Assembly: GCA_036768485.1 (NCBI GenBank)
Contig: JAVLUZ010000513.1
Location: 1,885,413-1,949,412, forward strand
Direction: 5' to 3'
Source: Mermis nigrescens
Lineage: Eukaryota > Nematoda > Enoplea > Mermithida > Mermithidae
DNA length: 64,000 nt
Shown here: positions 1 through 11,800 of the stretch, piece by piece
How positions within the stretch are numbered: position 1 is the stretch's first letter
Layout of the letters: every line of letters begins with the position of its first letter
The notes under the pieces: model-generated
The model's input: the letters and a program-made list of their open reading frames with translations, nothing else
Database searches by the model: none
Told to the model about the DNA's origin: nothing
Position numbers and translations under genes: made by a program

Positions 1-62
1 CAGTTGGTATTCTGGGGGAAGATCAAAACCTCCAACCCCCAACCCCCAACTGAGAACACGAT
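1..62. repeat. Right-hand end of an ACACGT-type hAT miniature element, cut by window edge
   Basis: The run of CAACCCCC followed by AACACG matches the right ends of the elements at 11347-11739 and 29630-30012 (CAGTTGCCATTCTGGGGGTC then CAACCCCC...ACACG). The left part is outside the window. Confidence 0.4.
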
Positions 63-81
63 GTACTCGTATATATCGCGA

Positions 82-240
82 CCGCCCTCCCATTCGCCCA
101 AGATAGTTGGCGAGATAAAGAATGGATACTTACTAGGTACTTTGCAATAATTCTTCGATATCGTTTATCATAATTCCTCAAATACCTATCATTTACATAT
201 ATTTGTTTTCTTAGCCACCTGGAAACCATATTTTTGCATC
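82..240. repeat. Fragment of the CAGTGGCGGAT hAT family
   Basis: ATAGTTGGCGAGATAAAGAA and the following AT-rich stretch match 22510-22640, 48330-48470 and 59750-59880, all near one end of the same hAT-type family. No termini or target duplication are visible here. Confidence 0.4.
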
Positions 241-290
241 AGATTTTTGTACAGCGACGAACATTCTCATGACTCTTGAATCAGTGTCTG

Positions 291-2420
291 GAATATCATA
301 GGTAGCGCGTTAGCGCGTAATATACTTGGATACCCCAACATGTGTCTACCCCCGTACAGCTATAACGGGACATATCTAAGAAGTTCGATTTTTTTAAAGT
401 TAGATAATTAAAAAACTCGATGGAGGTTTTTTGTTCACACTCAATACCGAGTTTGTAACGAGCGTGCAAAAGTTTAGGCGTAACCTTATAACACATACTC
501 GTAGGAACTTTTGATGGTTTTCTTGCCCAGCTTGTACACAACTCAGCATAAATGCCTCATACAATTTAATGGTGTGGAATTCTAGAAGACTGAATTCTCT
601 GAATATATTTTTTGCATCTTGAATTTTGCATTAGTTCACAAGTGGAAGTGTAAAGAGTGTGAAAATCTGGGGGTGAAAAGACACATTTCGGTCGAGCTTT
701 CGACTTGTTTACGTCTGCCAAATTTTTCGTGTAAGAGTCCCTAAAAAAATATTTGATGAATATGTACTAGGGTTCAAGGGCTACATGATGAAGTTGACCT
801 CATTCGTTTAAGATCAATACGGAGTAAGTTCTGGCGATTTAAAGTTTACACTCAGGTGGTGGACGAAAAAAACACGTTTTTTCCTTCTTTTAGTTCGTCA
901 ACCGCTCGCAACGTGCAAAGGACTATAAAAATAAAGTACGTCTCAGGACATACTCATCCCACTTGGACGCGTTTTTTAACTCAATACAGAGTTATTTCTA
1001 ATGGTGTAAAATTTAAACTCTGGCGTTAAAAAACACGTTTTTGACCGTTTTTTGTCTGTCAACCACTCCGGTTTTGAATTACATAGTGCGAACTATTCTA
1101 AAAATAAGGTAAATGTCAATGTTACACATCGTACTTAGTTCCGTTTCTTTACATTCGACACCGAGTTTTTTGGATTTGTAAAGTTCCAACTTTAGGGTGA
1201 AAAAAGACGTTTTTGGGAAGTCCGTGTCTGTCACCTTACCCGATGTGAGTTGGGACACGAGGGTCACGCGTGCACATAAGCGCGTTTAATTACGCCAGAT
1301 ACTGAGTGATTGTGGAGATGTAAAGTTTACGCTAAAAATTTATTTTACTTCCACAGAGTTGCGAAACGTGAATTTTTCTCAAAATGTTCTCCGTAACGTC
1401 AGGATTACGAATCTGACAGTTGCAGAACATTGTAAAACATGGAATTTTTCGAAATGTTCTCGTAATGTCAGGATTTAAAAAACTTATTGTTAAATTTGTT
1501 TAAACCCAGTAGTTATATAAAGTTTACACTGAAAATTCCTTTTAGAGCATTGTGGACGCTTATTTTTCTAAAATTGTTCCATGTAGCATCAAAATTACGA
1601 GTCTAGCTGTAAGTATTCTTAACACCCAGTAGTTGTGTAAAGTTTACACAATCCGTTTATTTTCGATGTGTTAAGTTTACACTGAAAATTTATTCTACTT
1701 CCAGAGCGTTGCAAGACGTGAAGTTTTTTCAAAAGATCTTCCGTAAGGTCAAGATTACGAATCTGAGTGTATATTTTCTTTACAACCAAAAGTCGTGTAA
1801 AGTTTGCACTGGAAATTAACTTTATTCCAGAGCGTTGCAAAGGCTTTAGTTTTTCAAATTGTTTTATGCAACGTCAGGATTATAAATTTAAGTGTAAGTG
1901 TTCTTTACACCCAGTAGTTGCGCAAAGTTTACGCTGAAAATATTTGATCTGTTAAAGGTGAGGTTTTCTTGTTTAAAAAAAGATAATGCTGATGTTTAGA
2001 AGAATCTTGTTTTCCGCATTCTTGAACTGCTGTCATTATTGTGACATCTTAGCGTATGATGTGTTTACTGACTGATTTACTCGAATCATGCTAATTAAAA
2101 GTAGGGTACTTGCAAAGCAAAATGCTCCGATAGAATAAAAAAGACGAATATACTTGGAATTATGCATCATTAATGAAATAAAAGGAGAGGACTAGGGAAA
2201 GTGAAAGTTTACCCATGTATGCTCATAGAAGTTATAAGAATCTACTAAAAATTAGACTTCAGGTAAAAAACGCAAAAAATCGAAGTATATTCTGCGGCTT
2301 CTGAAAAAAAAGCATGGCTTCACAAAACATTGCTCACTGGCTCAGAAAAAGAGATCACGAGGAAGCTGTGACGTGTTTTAATAAGCGATTTAGTTTCTTA
2401 TTGATTTCAAATTTCTTTTT
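291..2420. repeat. Composite non-coding repeat, copy 1
   Basis: It starts with the hairpin-like TCATAGGTAGCGCGTTAGCG also found at 3647, 4423 and about 34985, and continues with the block rich in GTGTAAAGTTTACAC-like units shared with about 5500-6886 and 37400-39160. It ends with the TACTTGCAAAG...GAATATACTTGG terminus (2110-2310) and a stretch matching 39340-39470. Interior ORFs are short and not conserved between copies, so it looks non-coding. The sequence breaks off where the mariner remnant begins. Confidence 0.7.
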
Positions 2421-2549
2421 CAGTATATGGTGAGCCACTTATCTATTCGGGGTTTCGTTTTTATGTAACTCGAGTAATATTGAACACTTCATCATAAAAT
2501 TTCACACGGATAATCTAAAACTAAGCAAATTTTATTGACAATTTTTTGT

Positions 2550-3460
2550 GGCAATATCTTTACTACATCACGAATTCTTGACTTCAATGTTTGCACCCAA
2601 ATTTTCGACTACATTATACAAACGCTTGCCGTATTCTAACAAAACTTTCATGCGCATATCGACAGTCACTCGCTCAAAAGTATTCCTAATGCGATTTTTT
2701 AGTTCGCCTAGGTTTGCCGGACGTGTCGTGTATACCTTGGACTTAACGAATCCTCTAGAAGAAAGTCGCAAGGTGTCAGATTAGGTGATCTTGGAGGCCA
2801 AGGCATATTCGGTGAGCCGCGGCCAATCCAGCGAGCCGGGAACTTTTCATTAAGCCAATTTCGAACAGACCGACCCCAATGGGGCGGGGCACCGTCATGT
2901 ATGAAAATAACGTTGGCATCGAGCTGACGAGTTTCTTATTCGGGATAAAACTGGTTTTGAAGCACGGTCAAATAACGGTCGCTATTGACTGTCTCATTAA
3001 AGGAAATTGGGCCAATCAAACCGTGATTTCCAATTGCAGCCCAAACTGTTGTTTTATGGGAGTGCAGGGCTTCTTCAGCAACCCATTGAGGATTTACTGG
3101 GGACCAGTAACGATGATTATGTCTGTTAATACCGCGATCTAAGTGAAAATTAGCCTCATCGGAAAATATCAAATTTTCCAAATGTTCAGCATCATTATTC
3201 ATTCGTTCAATTTCATCCTGAGCTAAGTCAAGTCGGTTTGCCTTGTCTTCCTCAGTAATTTGCTATAAAATTTGAATTTTGTAGGGATGAAACTTTGAGT
3301 CTTTAAGGATTCTTCTAATGGCGGTTTGGCTAAACATTAACGCATTTGAAGTTCGTCGAGTTGATGAACGAGGTTCATCAGTGAAATGTTGCCGAACTTG
3401 CTCAGAATTTCCAGCAGAATGGGCTGATTGGCTCATTTTCTTTTTTTACGCCACAAACTG
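2550..3460 (-). pseudogene. Broken mariner/Tc1-type transposase
   Basis: Read on the minus strand, three segments give typical DDE transposase motifs: an N-terminal helix-turn-helix end (RRTSNALMFSQTAIRRILKD), the first Asp in LIFSDEANFHL, the second in VIFIHDGAPPHWG, and the third region RSPNLTPCDF followed by a C-terminal tail (TTRPANLGELKNRIRNTFER). The frame is broken by in-frame stops near 3263 (TAG) and 2934 (TAA) and by a frameshift near 2772, so it is not functional. Terminal repeats could not be fixed. It lies between two composite-repeat copies. Confidence 0.85.
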
Positions 3461-3646
3461 ATCCCGTTTCCATTAATAGTCTGTGTCATTTGCAAATACT
3501 GTTGTCAGATGGCGGGTCATAAGTAAACTCCGTACGAAACTTTCTTTGAACCATAATAACGCTATCAGTACATTCATACCAACTTGCAACTTTTGCCCGT
3601 TCCAAAATTGAGTAGGCCATAGTTAACTACTGGTATTTCCGCAAAT

Positions 3647-5200
3647 CATAGGTAGCGCGTTTGCGCGTACCTATAATATAGTTGGGTACCCCCAACATAT
3701 GCCCCCCTCACAGCTATAACGGCACACATCTGAGAGGTGCGGTTTTTTTAAAGGTAGAAAATAAAAAGACTTAGGACCCCCATTTTTTCTTGTTTATGCC
3801 GAGCGCGTCGTGAGTGTGTAAAGTTTACACTAAAAATTCAAATGATTTGCGGAGGGCAAATTGAAAAAATTTTTTTCCCTAATTAGTAGGTTACGAATCT
3901 GGTCTTAAAATTTCTTTACACTCATTGGTTGTTGCACAGGAGTGTAAATTAGACGGTTTTTACTGTTTTCATGTGAAAGAGCATATCTAACTCAGTTTTA
4001 CATTCTATGCAGTCTGATTGGTTTCAAAAGGTAGACGGTTATAAAATCTAGGGGAGCCTTTTTTATTTTCTTTTAAAAAGTAATATTTTCAAATTTAGAG
4101 GCGGTTTATTGTAAAGAGTCTGGGACAACAAAATATTTTTTCCCTGCCATATTCTACAATTAGCATACAGAACGTGGTAACTACCTTTAAAATGTTCCTC
4201 GTCTTAAGCGCTACATGTCAAAATTAATTTTGTTTCTTACAATCAATATTGCGTTATTAGTGCAAGTGTAAACTTTACACTGAAAAATTTTTTTCCGCCT
4301 AGAGCGTCGTAGGTGATGAATTTTTTGAAAAATGTTCTTCGTAAGGTCAGAATAACGAATCTGACCTTAAAACTGTTCTACAGCCACTGTTTGTTGAGGT
4401 ATGAAGAGTTGAACTTTGAATTCATAGGTAGCGCGTTAGCGCGTACCTATAATATACTTGGGTACCCCTAACATATGTCCCCCCTCACAGCTATAACGGC
4501 ACACATCTGAGAGGTGCGGTTATTTTTAAAAGGTAGATAATAAAAAAACTGAGGACTCCCATTTTTTTGTTTACACTAAATACCGAGTGAGTCGTGAGTG
4601 TGTAAAGTTTACACCAAAAATATCAAATGATTCGCGGTAAGCCAAATTTAAAAAAATGTTTTTTTTGATTAGTAGGTTACAAATCTGGTTTTAAAATTTA
4701 TTTACACTCATTGGTTGTTGCACAGGAGTGTAAATTAGACGGTTTTTTACTGTTTTCATTTGCACGAGCATATCTAACTCAGTTTTACATTCTATGCAGT
4801 CTGATTGATTTCAAAAGGTAGACGGTTATAAAATCTAGAAGGTCTTTTTTATTTTTTTTAAACAATATTTTTTAAATTCAGAGGCGGTTTACTGTAAACA
4901 GTCTGGGATAAAAAAATATTTTTCCCTTCCATATTCTCCACTTAGTAGACATAACGTGGTAACTACCTTCAAAATGTGCCTCGTCCTAAACGCTACACAT
5001 CAAAATTTATTTTGATCCTTTAAAATCAATATTCCGTTAGTGCACTGCAGGTGTAACACTGAAAAAATTTTTTCCGTCTAGAGCGTCGTGGATGATGAAT
5101 TTTTCCGAAAATTGTTCTCTGTAAGGTCAGAATAACGAATCTGACCTTTAAACTGTTCTACAGCCACTGTTTGTTGAGGTATGAAGAGGTGAACTTTGAA
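3647..5200. repeat. Tandem pair of 776-bp units (composite repeat, copy 2, left part)
   Basis: CATAGGTAGCGCG starts at 3647 and again at 4423, and the sequences after each (CAGCTATAACGGCACACATC, TGGTTGTTGCACAGGAGTG, and AATCTGACCTT near the ends) line up throughout. The unit is found again, diverged, at 34985-36475. No coding potential. Confidence 0.8.
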
Positions 5201-5469
5201 TTTTACCTACATCTATTTTCTAATGCCGATAGATAACTCCGTATTGCATATTGTTTGATCAGATTTTTCTTATTTCAGAGGTTTTTGACTCGTCTTTAAT
5301 AAATAATTATTTTTATTATCATAAATGCACTATTCTCAAACTTCAGTAGAATGATGAATATTTTTTTAATAATTGACTAAGTATTAAAATTCGCCGATTT
5401 TTCGAGTTGGTTCAGAGGCTGACGCATCCGTTCTCGCATGCGGGTTTAAAGAAAGACTAATGGTTTTTT

Positions 5470-6886
5470 TTCATTTTTTTAATTCTTTCGGCAAAACTAT
5501 GCACTTTCGACTTGTTTATGTCTGCCAACAAGTCCGGTTATGAGATTTAAGAAATTTTTCCGACAGAAATGTAATATAGATCGAGGGCTATCTTGTGTTT
5601 ACCAGCAAACTTTTCTACAATCAATACGCAATTAGTACCAGGGATTTAAACTTTACACTCTAGTGGATAAGTAAAAAAATAGATTTTGTCCGAGATTTCT
5701 CTGCCAACTTTTTCCATTATGAGTTGGGATGAATTGAATAAAATAGAAATAAAATAAATTTTAAGGGCTACAGGTCGAAGCAAGCTGCGATAAAGAAACG
5801 TAATATTGAGTTGTTTATGGGGGGTGTAAAGTTCGAAATCTGAGGTGTAAAATGGGCAAAAAAACAGGTTTTTTCGTATTTTGATTGGTAAATCATATCA
5901 AATATTTTGCGGAACATAAGTTTCGCACATTCAAACGTACTACAATCAAAGGGCTACAAACTGGCCCCAACCGAATTTATTTACACTCAATGGGACGTTA
6001 GGTACAGATTTTTAAAGTTTACAATGTGGTGGACAGTGGAAAATACGTGTTTGTCCATTTTTTGTTCGCCACTTCCTCTGTTCAAAAGTCGGGCGAGGTC
6101 GAATAGGATAAAAATAAAGTACTTTCTAAGGGGTACGCGTCACAGTGAATTGCGTTTGTTTACATCAACATTTAGCTTTTTCGGGAGGTGTAAATTCAAT
6201 AAAATGGGGGAGTTAAACATGTTTCTGTCTTGTTTTTTCTGCCAAGTTCTGGGTTATGAGTCTGGACATAATCTCAAGTCTAAAAATTAACCAGAAACCA
6301 AATGTGATACGCCAGTTTTTTTGCACTCAACAGTGGTGTAAAGTGGTTCACATCATATATTCATTTGTCCTCGGTCCATTGTGGAGAATAAATCTTTTCA
6401 TAAATGTTGATCGAAATATCACAGTAATATCAGAATTACAAATCCGACTGAAATTTTCTTTACACTCTGTGGTTGTGTTAAGTTTACATTGCATCTTAAC
6501 TTTAGTTCTAGAGCCTTGCGGAAGCTTAATTTGTTTTCAAAATGTTCTACGTAAAATCAGAATTGGGAATCTGACTGTTAGTTTTCTCTACACCTAGTAG
6601 TTGTGTAAAGTTTGCACTATTCATTTGTTGTCAATATGTAGTTTATACTACAAATTTATTGTGCTTCCAAATCTGAGCGTTAGCGTTCCTTACACTTGAT
6701 ATTTGCGTAAAGTTTATGCTGAAAAACTTTGATCTGTTTAAATAATGTAAGGTTGTCTTGTTTAAAAAGGATGTTAAGAACAATATTGTTTTCCGCGTTT
6801 TTGGACTGCTGTCATTATTGTGGCATGCTACTGTATGTGTTTACTGACTGACGTACTCAAATCGTGCTAACTAAAAGTAGGGTACT
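5470..6886. repeat. Composite repeat, copy 2, right part
   Basis: Matches about 640-2107 and 37540-39160 along its length, for example ACTGCTGTCATTATTGTGGC and TGTGTTTACTGACTGA near 6800-6860, 2030-2075 and 39080-39125. It contains many short TTTACACT/GTGTAAAG units and no conserved frame. Confidence 0.75.
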
Positions 6887-7687
6887 AGCAAAGAAAAATG
6901 GTCCGATGGAACAAAAAAGATGAATATACTTGGAACTGTGGATTATTAAGGATGTAAAAGGAGAGGACTAGGAAAAAGCTACCTGAAGTCGCAAAATCTG
7001 ATAAAAATCTCACTTTCTCTAAGCAAGGCAATCGAAGTATATTCTGCGGCCAACAGATTAAAATAAATCTTTAACCATAAAAATGATTGAAAAAGCAGCA
7101 CGTTAGCTATGCAGTAGCTATGGGAAATGATATTGAGTAAACTAACAGTCTTTCTAAGCCAATTGAATGAAATAGCAAACATCGATGCATCCAAGACAAC
7201 TGAAGAAATTATTGGTTTAAAGCAGTAGGAAACGCGTAAGTTGACTTAAAACAGACTAAATGTAAGTACAGTAGCATTCCTGTAACGATTGTGTGCACTA
7301 ATTAATCGGCCCCTGCTTTGCTTGCTATAATGTTCATAACGAAATAAAACAACTTTAAATACAATATCACTTAGTTTTCTATCAATCTAGATACGAAGCT
7401 AGTCAGCGTTGCTACTTGCCAGCAATTTAAAAAAGTAAACATTATAGATTCCGTTAATACACTCTTATCTGAGACTTTGAACATTATTTAAAAAAGACAC
7501 TTTGTTCGAAGCCGCAGAATATACTTCGATTTTTTGCGTTGCTTAGAGAAAGTGTGATTTTTAGCAGATTTTGCGACTCTAAGTAGATTTTTCCTAGTCC
7601 CCTCCTTTTACATCCTTAATAATCCACAATTCCAAGTATATTCATTTTTTTTGTTCCATCGGAGCATTTTTCTTTGCTAGTAACAAA
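6887..7687. mobile_element. Inverted-repeat element with TACTAGCAAAG termini
   Basis: The left end TACTAGCAAAGAAAAATG and the right end CATTTTTCTTTGCTAGTA are inverted copies; the arms extend about 150 bp (GAATATACTTGG... to ...ATCGAAGTATATTCTGCGGC and its inverse near 7510-7530). It has no coding capacity, so it is a non-autonomous element. Relatives: 36549-37204, 39163-40075 and the left arm at 2110-2310. Confidence 0.8.
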
Positions 7688-8493
7688 TACTTCACGACAA
7701 AACCTTTGCAAGTAAAATCCCTACACCTATTTTACACACTGGCAAAGTTTCATCTTGTGTACACCAAAGCTCAGACCTTAAATTCAAAATTTTAACGTTA
7801 TCCTGTCCAAATTTCACTTATTTTCGTGCGCTTTGCGTTGGATTCTCACTAAAGTTGATGAAGTTTATGCACTTTTGGCATAAATATCAAAAATTCAGGA
7901 AACAATTTGCTTTAGAAGTCATTTTGAATAAAAGTACTTAATATAAAACAGGGAAAAAACTATATTTTGCACGCAAATAGCGAATTTTTAAACTTTTTTG
8001 ACCATTTGGGAAAAAAGTTGGGTTATCGCCCCTTACAAAAATTCTGATACATCCCTACAGCTAACAGAAAAATTTCGCATAAAATCAAACATTTCAGCAT
8101 TTATTTTTCACTTTTGCTAATCGTAGTAATGTTTTATCTAATAGCAGAACTATATGAGCGTCAATAAGGAGTTAAACTTGATTAAACGGGATGTATGTAA
8201 AATATATGCGGTAAATGCATAATTTTCGCAAAACTCATTCAACTTTGAAGTTTTCGGTAGAGTGAATAATGGTAGAGATTTTTCAAAAAGTTTTTTATGA
8301 TAATTCACAGAAATATATATATGAATATTTTCTGGTGAAGGAGTGTAAATGGCAAATATTTACGGCCAAATATGACGATGAAGCATCTAAAAATGTCCTA
8401 AAAAAAGTAGTTTTCTGCCCATAAGAACTGAAAAAAATTGGAACCCCAACTTTCGGGGGATGGCGGAAATGCCGATTCAGATGGAAAAGAGCT
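7688..8493 (-). other. 3' flank of the K2P gene
   Basis: AT-rich sequence downstream of the channel stop codon. An AATAAA on the minus strand near 8100 could be a polyadenylation signal, about 390 nt past the stop. Nothing else recognisable was seen. Confidence 0.3.
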
Positions 8494-8827
8494 TCATACA
8501 TCGTTGAATTTCACACGTAGGTACCTGAGAGAACTCTTTTTCTCGAGTTGGCGGGCTCGCGCTTCCGTTAACCCGTATTTTCGGTGCAATAACGCCGAAT
8601 ATTTCATCAAGTCGCGCACTTGAATCATTTTTCCGCCAACATTAATCAAAGCATATCGAGCGTCTTTGATGGCCCTGCCGAAATTATGAATTTTCTCGAT
8701 ATACTGGGCGCCAACGAGGTCAATGCACATGGTGGTTATGGAGAGTCCGATTACGATGTACAACATATCGTACACAAAATAGGAGTTATTTTCGGGAACA
8801 AAATCACCGAAGCCAATTGTTGTCAAG
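8494..8827 (-). CDS. K2P exon 6 (filter 2, M4, C-terminus)
   Basis: A textbook acceptor TTTTTTGTGCAG|CTTGAC completes Ser335 and opens SLTTIGFGDFVPENNSYFVY, then M4 (MLYIVIGLSITTMCIDLVGA) and a tail ending VKFNDV and a TGA stop. A possible donor (CTCAG|GTACCT, near 8521) lies just before the stop, so an alternative C-tail with a further exon cannot be ruled out. No convincing next exon was found below 8494. Confidence 0.9.
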
Positions 8828-11800
8828 CTGCACAAAAAATTCAAAAGTAGCATACGAATAAGGACTAAATTTGTAAGTCTTCGGGTTTTATGGTTATACA
8901 GGCACAATGTAAGAAATTTTCAATCTATTGAAATCAATCGGACGGAATGTTATTTTCTAAGAACCTTTTTAAAAATACATAATTAAAAAATAATAACTGT
9001 ATTCCTTATGAAGATTAAAATGCGATATAAGGAGGTAGTAAGCCGAAACTTATGCTAATACTTGGAAAAAATAATTCAAAGTTTTCACGAATACTAGAAA
9101 TTTATCGTATGTCTTAGTTCTTTGCATACCCAATACCACGGAATCTCACGCCGTACCTCATGTTCGCCAAGTAATGTATATGAAAATTAATTAATATAGA
9201 GGATCCCAATCCATCGGACAACACGCCCGACCACTAAGAATGTCCTCACTTTCTTGAATGTCCTATCTCATCACGAATCCCAATTTTTAGAAATAAGGCA
9301 AAAATAGAAATGTTTAGCAAAAATCCCATCTCGTAGCGTTTCCTACCCTTTCGTACATCCCATGTCTTCGAATGTCCCACTCCTTACAATGTTCTTCGAG
9401 GGTTTCACTATTTTAACAAATTAAAAGTCTGGAAAGGAGTAATTTCGCCTATAAAATGTCATATCTGCGATTAGCATGCCCACTCCATACATGGGTCGCG
9501 ACCTAATTTTGGCGTTTTTGGCAGGACCAAATCCCTAAAAATTCAATAGGGGGTATATCGTAATCTGTGGGGCGTGTTCTGAATTCAGGGGTTTAAAGCA
9601 CTACATCTCCCCATAAGCCCACATATGGTCCACAATATTGCGTCAAAAAGCTTTATTGCATTCAACTTCGTGCGTACATACCTAAAATATTTCTAAAAAT
9701 AAACTTAATATGTTGCTGGAAGAGATTTGCGCTCATCAAGAGACAGACGAAGAATGAAGATTAACCTAAATTAGATAGTATTATACATGTTATAGTTTCC
9801 CACATGCCTACTAATAGATCACAAATTTTCGAATGCATTTCAAAGATAATTATCTCATATTACCTCAGCAACAGTTTTCTACAAAAACAACTTGTTCATA
9901 ACAAATGAATTAATCTAACATAGATAACACTAAACTTGTTACCATTTTATAGGAATTTGAATGGTGTCTACTATCTCAAAAGGATTTGTAAGTTTTAGAA
10001 TGTCTTATAACTAAAAAATGTAATCAATTTTATCTAAGAGTCAGCACACCCTAGAATTCATTTTGTGCGTATCTTTATGTCACAATAATTAGATTTTAAA
10101 GTTACCGACAAAAATCAGGCACGTACCTGACCTTCTGAATTTAGGGAAGAGACTAAAATTTTGAAGTCATGAATTTCAGCGACTATTTGTAGATAGACAA
10201 AATAAAAGGGTTTTTTAGCGTGTCGTAGTAAGCTCTACATATTGAAGAAGAAACAAATTTTAAAAAATTTAAAAAATCTATTTCAATTTCAATAGTCTTT
10301 AAAAAGAATGTCGTATGAAATGATCACATGAACGATTTCTCAACATATCCAAGTCCGACCTTGCTGAAAAATTGTTCAACGTCTTCTTTGCTCAATTCTG
10401 GTACGTTGCAAAAAAAGTAATATGGAAAATAAAAGATTCCGCGTGAAGCGTCAGAAAATTTTTGGCATACTATATTCACCACGCTTATACAAACCTAGGC
10501 TGTTCGCAAGACGAAAGCTGTGCAAAACATAAGCGCCTGAAAATTTTAGGCCCATAAGCTTAAGAGTATGCTAAAATCTATTCTGGCGGTCTTTCGAAAA
10601 CGCCTTAAAAATTTTCAATTTTTGCCTTAGGAAGACCCTTAAAAAATACTCGTACTTTCAAAATTGGGGGGACTAATACGAGCGTAGAAAACATAGCTAC
10701 CGTGATAATTTTTTTGTTATTTTGGTCTTTTTTTCCTAGTAGTGATCTTTCAAGGTGCTTAATCCTTAATTCCAGATTAGGCTTAGCGAGTGCGAGAAGA
10801 TAAGCCAGCGTTGAATACCGATTTTTATGTTTTCCACATGTACCGAATTATGTCGTTATACGCTCGTATGGACTAGTAACCACCCTATCCCCCACACGCA
10901 CCTGAGAAAACTCTTTCGACTTATCTTACGATCTTAATCAATAAACGCGAAGTTCAGTTGTAGAAGTTTACTGTCTTTCTCTAAGTAGGTGCCTACCTAA
11001 TGAACGCAAAATAAAAAGCGTCAAAGAAAGGCCATTGCTCCACATAGGTGAGCAGCCACGCGCCCAGGATCATATAGCCGAGCAGAATGGACAAAATAAT
11101 CGGCGTCGGCACAGAAGCTTCCGATGCCAAAACGACGAACGAATCGGAATCTTCGCCTTGTGACTCAATAACGTAGTCGTCCATTGCGACGCCGTTCAGT
11201 TGTTTGGCGGCCGAAAGATGGAGCCGATCGTCGTCGACCATCAGCCGTTCCAAGTCGTTGTTGTCCTCGCAAGTTACTCCTTTTTTGGCATCGGCTGGCA
11301 ATTGCTGACGGATGCGACGTCGCTTGAATTCGGCATATCTGGACAGCACTGTACATGTACAGCATGGGATCTCTGGGGAAGGGGGTCAAACCCAAAAAAT
11401 TTTTAAACAGTGCCTTTTGGGCTAAAAACGAGGGGTACACGTCACAAACACTGTTTTTTGACGATTAAAACAATGCTCGTTCTTTCTAGAACATAAAAAT
11501 GTAAAAAAAATTTGAAAAAATTGCGCAAATTGAACGGAATATAGTCAAAAAATGTGTATATGGCGCGAAGCGTCGAAAATTTGAGATTTTTGAGCAAAAA
11601 ATGAGCTGAAATCGCTTCAAAAGGCACACTTTTTGCAACTTTGACAAACTTTTACGAAAAATATCGACAATTCTGGGGGTCGCAGCCATTTTGCTGAGGT
11701 CAGTTGCCATTCCGGGAGGTCAACCCCCAAAGAACACGTCTGGACAGCACCATAAATGCACAGCATGACTGTACTGGGGGAGTGGTTAGCCAGACTGGGG

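Noticed and set aside
2548..3142. Plus-strand frames of 78 and 87 codons
   Set aside because: They are antisense shadows of the mariner transposase remnant.
5907..6597. Two overlapping frames of 113-127 codons
   Set aside because: They lie in the composite repeat and are not conserved in the sister copies at 640-2107 and 37540-39160.
8438..8850. Plus-strand frames opposite the last K2P exon
   Set aside because: Antisense shadows of the K2P coding sequence.
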